Origin: Acidobacteriota bacterium
Lineage (GTDB): Bacteria; Acidobacteriota; Terriglobia; Terriglobales; Acidobacteriaceae
Direction of reading: 5' to 3'
NCBI GenBank assembly: GCA_003225595.1
Contig: QIAR01000023.1
Span: forward strand, 1 to 7,410
DNA length: 7,410 bases
Shown here in pieces: positions 5,135 through 7,410 of the stretch; the stretch's first letter is position 1, and the number at the start of each line of letters is the position of its first letter. The notes under the pieces were generated by a model. It had not been told where the DNA came from and did no database searches. It saw only the letters and a program-made list of their open reading frames with translations. A program made the translations under genes and the position numbers.

Positions 5135-6352
5135 ATGGTCACAACTACCGCCCGCACCAATCCGCTCTCTTATCTCACCGATCAATTGAACGACCTCAAG
5201 GCCAAGGGCACCCACTTCCGTCTGCGTGTGCTCGAAGACGAGCAGGCGCCGGTGTGCACCTTCGACGGCAAGAAGGTCATCAATCTGGCTTCGAATAATT
5301 ATCTCGGACTGACCACGCATCCCAAGCTGCGCGAAGCGGCGCTTGAGGCTACGCGCAAGTACGGCGTGGGATCGGGCGCGGTGCGCACCATCGCCGGCAC
5401 CATGAAGGTCCACATGGAGCTGGAAGAGAAGATCGCGCGCTTCAAGAACGTCGAGGCCTGCGTGGTCTTCCAATCAGGATTTGCAGCGAACGCCGGTACA
5501 GTCTCGGCCGTCCTGGGCAAGGAGGATTTCATTGTCTCCGATCAGCTCAACCACGCGTCAATCATCGACGGCGCTCGACTCTCGCGCGCCAAGATCCTCG
5601 TCTTCAACCACAAAGACATTGCCCACGCAGAAGAGCAGCTCGCTAGCGTGAAAGATCAGCCCGGACGCAAGCTGCTGATCAGCGATGGCGTCTTCTCCAT
5701 GGATGGCGACATCGGCCCGCTCCCGCAGCTTTGCGATCTCGCGGAGAAATACGGCGCGATCATGATGGTGGACGACGCGCACGCCTCGGGCGTTCTCGGC
5801 CGCAATGGACGCGGCACCATCGATCACTTCCATGTGCACGGACGCGTGGACATTCAGGTGGGGACGCTTTCAAAAGCAATCGGTGCGCTCGGCGGATACG
5901 TCTGCGGCTCGCGCGACCTAATTGATTTTCTCTACCACCGCGCGCGGCCATTTCTATTCTCTACGTCACACCCGCCGTCGGTTGCCGCTACGTGCATCGC
6001 GGCGTTCGACGTGCTGGAGCAGGAGCCGGAGCGAATCGAAGAACTTTGGGAGAACACGCGCTACTGGAAAAAAGAACTCGGTCTGCTCGGCTTCGACATC
6101 GGCGGTCGCACCACGCCGGCCAGCGAGACTCCAATCACACCCATCATCATCGGTGACGGGAAGCTCACCATGGATTTCTCGCGCGAACTTTTTAAAGAAG
6201 GCGTGATGGGCACGGGCATCGCTTTTCCCACGGTGCCGGAAGGCAAGGCGCGCATCCGCACCATCATGACCGCGACCCACAGAAGAGAAGAACTCGATCA
6301 GGCTCTACAAGTTCTGGCCCGGGTGGGTAAGAGGATGAGAATTCTGGGCTGA
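5135..6352 (+). CDS. kbl: Glycine C-acetyltransferase (2-amino-3-ketobutyrate CoA ligase)
   Basis: PLP-dependent alpha-oxoamine synthase, 405 residues, full length for the family and cytoplasmic. It likely interconverts glycine plus acetyl-CoA with 2-amino-3-oxobutyrate, the second step of threonine breakdown through threonine dehydrogenase. Visible hallmarks: NLASNNYLGLTTHP (50-63); VGSGAVRTIAGT (78-89); VFQSGFAANAG (111-121); LNHASIIDGARLS (138-150); DGVFSMDGDIGPL (184-196); VDDAHASGVLG (212-222), with cofactor-binding Asp213 and His216; and TLSKAIGALGGY (244-255), with Schiff-base Lys247. GTGIAFPTVPEGKARIR (359-375) is the C-terminal substrate-binding part. The start is set by GGGAG (5124-5128), six bases before ATG; an ATG at 5130 is out of frame. 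No threonine dehydrogenase or biotin gene adjoins it. The related enzymes BioF (8-amino-7-oxononanoate synthase) and serine palmitoyltransferase share this fold, so substrate choice is less certain than family. Confidence 0.88.
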   Translation: MVTTTARTNPLSYLTDQLNDLKAKGTHFRLRVLEDEQAPVCTFDGKKVINLASNNYLGLTTHPKLREAALEATRKYGVGSGAVRTIAGTMKVHMELEEKIARFKNVEACVVFQSGFAANAGTVSAVLGKEDFIVSDQLNHASIIDGARLSRAKILVFNHKDIAHAEEQLASVKDQPGRKLLISDGVFSMDGDIGPLPQLCDLAEKYGAIMMVDDAHASGVLGRNGRGTIDHFHVHGRVDIQVGTLSKAIGALGGYVCGSRDLIDFLYHRARPFLFSTSHPPSVAATCIAAFDVLEQEPERIEELWENTRYWKKELGLLGFDIGGRTTPASETPITPIIIGDGKLTMDFSRELFKEGVMGTGIAFPTVPEGKARIRTIMTATHRREELDQALQVLARVGKRMRILG

Positions 6353-6371
6353 CCTGCTACTGCGGTTGGGG

Positions 6372-6379
6372 GTGGAACA
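6372..6379. promoter_or_regulatory. parS-like half-site
   Basis: GTGGAACA repeats the right half of the palindrome at 6391-6408, twelve bases upstream of it. With TGTTCCAC (6392-6399) it also makes an eight-base inverted repeat, so an RNA hairpin between the convergent genes is an alternative reading. Confidence 0.35.
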
Positions 6380-6390
6380 TTTCGTCCAAG

Positions 6391-6408
6391 GTGTTCCACG
6401 TGGAACAC
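6391..6408. promoter_or_regulatory. Candidate parS site (ParB-binding centromere)
   Basis: GTGTTCCACGTGGAACAC is a perfect 18-bp dyad. Its 16-bp core, TGTTCCACGTGGAACA (6392-6407), matches the widely conserved chromosomal parS consensus TGTTTCACGTGAAACA at 14 of 16 positions, with two symmetric changes also known in natural parS sites. parS sites nucleate ParB spreading and chromosome segregation and usually lie near the replication origin. The site is placed between convergent genes (kbl and the minus-strand gene). No parA, parB, dnaA or rsmG is in the window, so support is the sequence match alone. Confidence 0.65.
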
Positions 6409-6539
6409 TCTCTAGGGATAAGTCCAATTATCTCTGCAACTTGCCAATTTGGGAATTGTCTCAAAATGATACGATGGCGACATTTCGGCAGCCCGTGCGG
6501 AGAAATGGCCACCTGGCGTCGGCTTTCAACTTGCCCGGA

Positions 6540-7410
6540 TCAGCGCCGCTTTCCGCCAAATACCTCATCCGGATTCTGCTGTACCTGTGTGTAGCCCGCA
6601 GGAATATCGAACAGACTTGAATCGAGAGCGCTGCTGGAAAAAGAAGTCACTTCGATCGTCATGTCCATCATTGAGTTGCTCATGGTTACGGGCTGAGTGT
6701 TCGCGGGGGCGGCTCCGCTGGCTGAGGTTGATTCTTGCGCCGGCGGTTGCTGCGGCTGCTGGTCCTGCTGCTTCTTTTTCTTGCCGAAACCACCAAACAT
6801 TCCTCCCAGACTCTTGCTGATCGCTTCTTTGGGAGTGGCCGGAACCGTGCCCTCTTGCGCTTGCTGTTGCTGGGAAGCAGGCTGGGATGCCTGTGCCTGC
6901 GAGCCTGCGCCGGTGTTCTGCGGCATGCCCGTACCCGACATGCCAAAGCTCACGTTTTGCAGCAGGGGCATGCCTTGCAGCTTGACGGAGTTCTTTCGGA
7001 ACTCTTGCATTGCCTGGCCCATCTGGGGGTTCATGCCCATCATGTTGCCCATGGTTCCAGGCAGCCAGTCCAATTCCTTGGCCATGCGGATGTAAAACTG
7101 CCGCACTTCGTCGTATCCGGGAACTGAGGGAGCGATCCATGAATCAGAGTTCATGGACATGGTCGCGCTCTGCATCTGTTGCTGGACTTTGGGATCGTTG
7201 GACTGAATCTCCATATCGAGCCGCCACTTCAATTCCTTCGTCGGCAGATTCAAGATGGTGCGCGTGGCGCCGGTTTCCTGCGATTGCATTTTGGGGATCA
7301 TTTTGAAATCGGCCGATTCCGGGTGCTTAGCCGCGGCCTTGGCCTGTTCTTCCTTTGCACGTGCCTGGGCCCGCTCCAGCGCGGCCTTGAACTCTTCGAA
7401 GGTCATGGTG
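6540..7410 (-). CDS. Uncharacterised low-complexity protein, DUF4412-like, 5'-truncated
   Basis: The visible part is 289-290 codons and stays open to the window edge. The Met at 7404-7406 shows no ribosome binding site and no signal peptide, so the gene probably starts outside. Numbering from that Met: a charged helix rich in Ala/Glu/Lys (4-27); TGATRTILN (45-53); an acidic/Met-rich segment with DSWIAPSVPGYDEVRQFYIRM (88-108); Met/Gly-rich MGNMMGMNPQMG (119-130); a Gln/Ala/Ser/Pro low-complexity stretch (about 160-240) interrupted by GGMFGGFGKKKKQ; and a closing LFDIPAGYTQV (265-275). The W-IAP..GYDEVR segment and the LF-IPAGY ending recall DUF4412-type proteins, often exported and common in Acidobacteriota, with no established function. 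It converges on kbl. That it is a real gene is likely; the family link is moderate. Confidence 0.7.
   Translation of the reverse strand, partial: TMTFEEFKAALERAQARAKEEQAKAAAKHPESADFKMIPKMQSQETGATRTILNLPTKELKWRLDMEIQSNDPKVQQQMQSATMSMNSDSWIAPSVPGYDEVRQFYIRMAKELDWLPGTMGNMMGMNPQMGQAMQEFRKNSVKLQGMPLLQNVSFGMSGTGMPQNTGAGSQAQASQPASQQQQAQEGTVPATPKEAISKSLGGMFGGFGKKKKQQDQQPQQPPAQESTSASGAAPANTQPVTMSNSMMDMTIEVTSFSSSALDSSLFDIPAGYTQVQQNPDEVFGGKRR

Noticed and set aside
6445..6458. CAATT/AATTG inverted repeat as a terminator for kbl
   Set aside because: The stem is only five AT-rich pairs and no T-run follows.
6391..6594. Open frame starting MFHVEH at the parS-like palindrome, and the overlapping frame with an ATG at 6474
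   Set aside because: The first residues are just the translated palindrome; neither frame has a convincing ribosome binding site, and both run antisense into the minus-strand gene.
6697..7127. Plus-strand open frames with Cys/Leu-rich products opposite the last gene
   Set aside because: They arise from Gln- and Lys-rich codons of the minus-strand gene read in reverse; no start signals or motifs support them.

Overview
The window looks like chromosomal DNA from an Acidobacteriota (Terriglobia/Koribacter-like) bacterium. This assignment is an inference from protein flavour and from GC-rich palindromic intergenic repeats of a kind I associate with that phylum. No rRNA, tRNA, transposase, phage gene or CRISPR array is visible.

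Layout. (1) Positions 2-1402 (+) hold the C-terminal 466 codons of an adenosylcobalamin-dependent class II ribonucleotide reductase (nrdJ), 5'-truncated by the window edge. Two copies of a short GC-rich palindromic repeat lie inside its reading frame, in variable linkers, and a third copy follows its stop codon. (2) Positions 1403-1642 are a dense run of hairpins: repeat copy, an intrinsic terminator, two small REP-like inverted repeats, a candidate sigma70-type promoter, and a long hairpin near the predicted transcript start. (3) Positions 1643-4624 (+) form a tight three-gene operon: a phospholipase C/acid phosphatase-type phosphoesterase, a small protein with a very basic Lys/Arg tail, and a signal-peptide-bearing outer-membrane beta-barrel that resembles the C-terminal barrel of BamA/Omp85 proteins. 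(4) Positions 4625-5134 are about 510 bases with no convincing gene. The part next to kbl carries a C-rich tract (a G-quadruplex motif on the minus strand) and a 14-bp palindrome. (5) Positions 5135-6352 (+) encode a complete alpha-oxoamine synthase, best called glycine C-acetyltransferase (kbl). (6) Positions 6353-6539 lie between convergent genes and contain an 18-bp perfect palindrome matching the ParB-binding site parS, preceded by an extra half-site. (7) Positions 6540-7410 (-) are the 3' part of a low-complexity protein of the DUF4412-like type, truncated at its 5' end by the window edge.

The genes do not form one pathway. nrdJ makes deoxyribonucleotides and kbl belongs to threonine/glycine metabolism. 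The middle operon pairs a phosphoesterase with an outer-membrane barrel and may act at the envelope. The two observations most worth checking are the parS-like site, which would place the locus in the origin-proximal domain, and the in-frame palindromic repeat inside nrdJ.
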